6,413 nt of DNA from Prevotella sp. Its GTDB lineage: Bacteria; Bacteroidota; Bacteroidia; Bacteroidales; Bacteroidaceae. The notes below the pieces were generated by a model. It did no database searches and was not told the origin of the DNA. It was given only the letters and a program-made list of their open reading frames with translations. Of the stretch, positions 5,302 through 6,413 are shown piece by piece; the stretch's first letter is position 1; each line of letters opens with the position of its first letter. Location: positions 1-6,413 of the forward strand of contig JAFPAS010000005.1 of assembly GCA_017424205.1 (NCBI GenBank). The letters are read 5' to 3'. The translations under genes were made by a program, and so were the position numbers.

Positions 5302-5321
5302 TACCGTTTGGTGCGCGAACA
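5302..5321 (+). repeat. 20-nt fragment of the composite repeat core
   Basis: These 20 bases are identical to 2860-2879 and 5184-5203, which include the right half of the core's main hairpin (CCGTTTG) and GTGCGCGAAC. The next bases (ATGCCAGC) diverge from the cores' ATGCTGGC. It lies only eight bases after the right arm of copy B, so a truncated or independently evolved third copy is likely. Confidence 0.8.
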
Positions 5322-5336
5322 ACTTATGCCAGCTTC

Positions 5337-5432
5337 ATTCTTCATTGGCTTCGCCGATTCTGCTTCCACTCAGCAGAGATTAAACAAGTTTATCTCTGCG
5401 CTCGCTTACTCGCAGAATTCTTCATTGGCTTC
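5337..5432 (+). repeat. Pair of 16-bp direct repeats flanking a hairpin
   Basis: ATTCTTCATTGGCTTC occurs at 5337-5352 and again at 5417-5432, each followed by a similar (G/A)CC(G/A)AT. Between them GCAGAGA (5373-5379) pairs with TCTCTGC (5393-5399), continued by TAAA/TTTA, forming a stem with a CAAG loop. GGCTTCGCC at 5347-5355 is also a word of the 123-bp core (2809-2817). No T-run follows the hairpin. It may be a small non-autonomous repeat, or leader DNA of the RelA/SpoT gene. Confidence 0.6.
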
Positions 5433-5478
5433 ACCAATTTTATTTTTACATTCACCAACTAAATTTATTAACAAAACA

Positions 5479-5510
5479 TTTGCAGAATTAAAGATTTTTT
5501 ACGACCTTTG
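5479..5510 (+). promoter_or_regulatory. Bacteroidota-type promoter for the RelA/SpoT gene
   Basis: TTTG (5479-5482), a 20-base spacer and GACCTTTG (5503-5510) fit the phylum consensus with one mismatch in the first base of TAnnTTTG. The start codon at 5539 is 28 bases downstream, with an A-rich leader and no Shine-Dalgarno sequence. Confidence 0.65.
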
Positions 5511-5538
5511 CCGAATAGTAAGAGAAACACTGCAAGCA

Positions 5539-6413
5539 ATGGACGACAAGAAACCTAACATCAATTACGACGAAATTATTCTGCAGGAAGCAGAGAAAGT
5601 TTTCAGTTCAATGAAACCAAGAGTGTCTGAACGCCAGTTCAAGCAATTGCATGACGCTTTTGACTTCGCACGCGAGGCTCACAAAACACAAGTGAGGAAA
5701 ACTGGCGAGCCATACATACTCCACCCTATCTCTGTGGCACAGATATGCGCAGAGGAACTAAAACTCGACACGAATTCTGTTACCGCAGCATTCCTACATG
5801 ATGTAGTTGAAGACACACCTTACACCGTAAAAGACATCACACAGAGATTCGGTGAGGATGTGTCATTTCTTGTCAATGTCGTAACTAAACGAAAGAAGGA
5901 GGCTTGCAAAACGTCAAAGCAGGTTGACAACTACAAACAGCTGCTTGAATCTATACAGTATGACGTCAGAGCGCTCATGGTGAAACTGGCTGACCGTCTG
6001 CACAACATGCGAACGCTGGCAAGCATGAAGCCTGACAAGCAGATGAAGATTGCCGGAGAGACGGACTATTTCTACGCTCCGCTTGCAAACCGTCTCGGAC
6101 TATTCAGCATAAAAACCGAACTGGAGAACCTTTCGTTCAAATACCGCTGCTACATGGAGTATGAGGACATCGTCGAAATGCTCGAGCGTGACAAAAAGAA
6201 TAACGAACGGAGGCTGGACATCCTTACTACAAATATAGAACAGGTGTTGCTGGCTCATGGCATAACAGCTAGAGCACAGGCTTACTGGCGTGCGCCATAC
6301 AGTATATGGAGAAGAATGAAGGAACAGCAGCGCGATTTCTGGCATCTGGACAATCGATACTATATCCGCATAACATATACAGACTGCGAAGACAAAACTC
6401 TGAACGAGAAAAA
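5539..6413 (+). CDS. RelA/SpoT-family (p)ppGpp hydrolase/synthetase, N-terminal 291 codons (partial)
   Basis: The frame opens at ATG 5539 (MDDKKPNINYDEIILQEAEK) and runs uninterrupted to the right edge; usual long homologues are about 730 residues, so more than half is missing. Residues about 35-190 are the HD hydrolase domain. Its metal- and substrate-binding residues are all present: Arg53 and His62 (RKTGEPYILHP), His87-Asp88 and Glu91-Asp92 (FLHDVVEDT), Asp152 and Asn156 (LADRLHNM). It continues through the conserved RLGLFSIKTELENLSF into the start of the synthetase domain. There the usual GRxKxxYSIxxKM region reads AYWRAPYSIWRRM (248-260), and the following strand reads LDNRYYIRI where a catalytic Asp is expected. 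Hydrolysis of ppGpp is therefore well supported, and synthesis looks weak or absent. The C-terminal regulatory domains (TGS, ACT) cannot be seen. Confidence 0.9.
   Translation, partial: MDDKKPNINYDEIILQEAEKVFSSMKPRVSERQFKQLHDAFDFAREAHKTQVRKTGEPYILHPISVAQICAEELKLDTNSVTAAFLHDVVEDTPYTVKDITQRFGEDVSFLVNVVTKRKKEACKTSKQVDNYKQLLESIQYDVRALMVKLADRLHNMRTLASMKPDKQMKIAGETDYFYAPLANRLGLFSIKTELENLSFKYRCYMEYEDIVEMLERDKKNNERRLDILTTNIEQVLLAHGITARAQAYWRAPYSIWRRMKEQQRDFWHLDNRYYIRITYTDCEDKTLNEK

Overview
The window looks like chromosomal DNA of a Bacteroidota species, most likely Prevotella/Bacteroides-like. The evidence is: promoters of the Bacteroidota type (TTTG at -33, TAnnTTTG at -7), A-rich leaders without Shine-Dalgarno sequences, a DUF5020-type exported protein, and AT-rich short-period tandem repeats between genes. 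All function calls come from reading translated sequence by eye; no database search was possible.

Layout. Positions 1-480 (minus strand) hold the N-terminal 160 codons of an exported DUF5020-like protein. It is divergent from a three-gene plus-strand cluster: aldo/keto reductase (697-1644), COG3618-type amidohydrolase/lactonase (1748-2719) and zinc-dependent medium-chain dehydrogenase (2987-4003). This enzyme set matches the L-galactose route described in Bacteroides vulgatus: L-galactose to L-galactonolactone to L-galactonate to D-tagaturonate. L-fucose, which is 6-deoxy-L-galactose, is an alternative substrate for the first two steps. The D-tagaturonate would then enter hexuronate catabolism encoded elsewhere. 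No transporter, regulator or glycosidase is visible in the window.

Downstream are a small glycine-zipper lipoprotein with its own promoter and a strong intrinsic terminator (4171-4767), then an 860-base stretch without a convincing gene. The start of a long RelA/SpoT homologue runs off the right edge (5539-6413). Its ppGpp-hydrolase residues are all present, but the part of the synthetase domain that is visible departs from consensus.

The most unusual feature is a composite intergenic repeat present twice in direct orientation. It consists of a G-run, an 8-bp-period tandem array, a perfectly conserved 123-bp structured core and a 7-bp-period tandem array. One copy lies inside the sugar operon between lactonase and dehydrogenase (2721-2967). 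The other lies upstream of the RelA/SpoT gene (5060-5294). A 20-nt piece of the core recurs at 5302-5321, next to a second small repeat-plus-hairpin arrangement (5337-5432). This looks like a dispersed non-coding repeat family of the genome.
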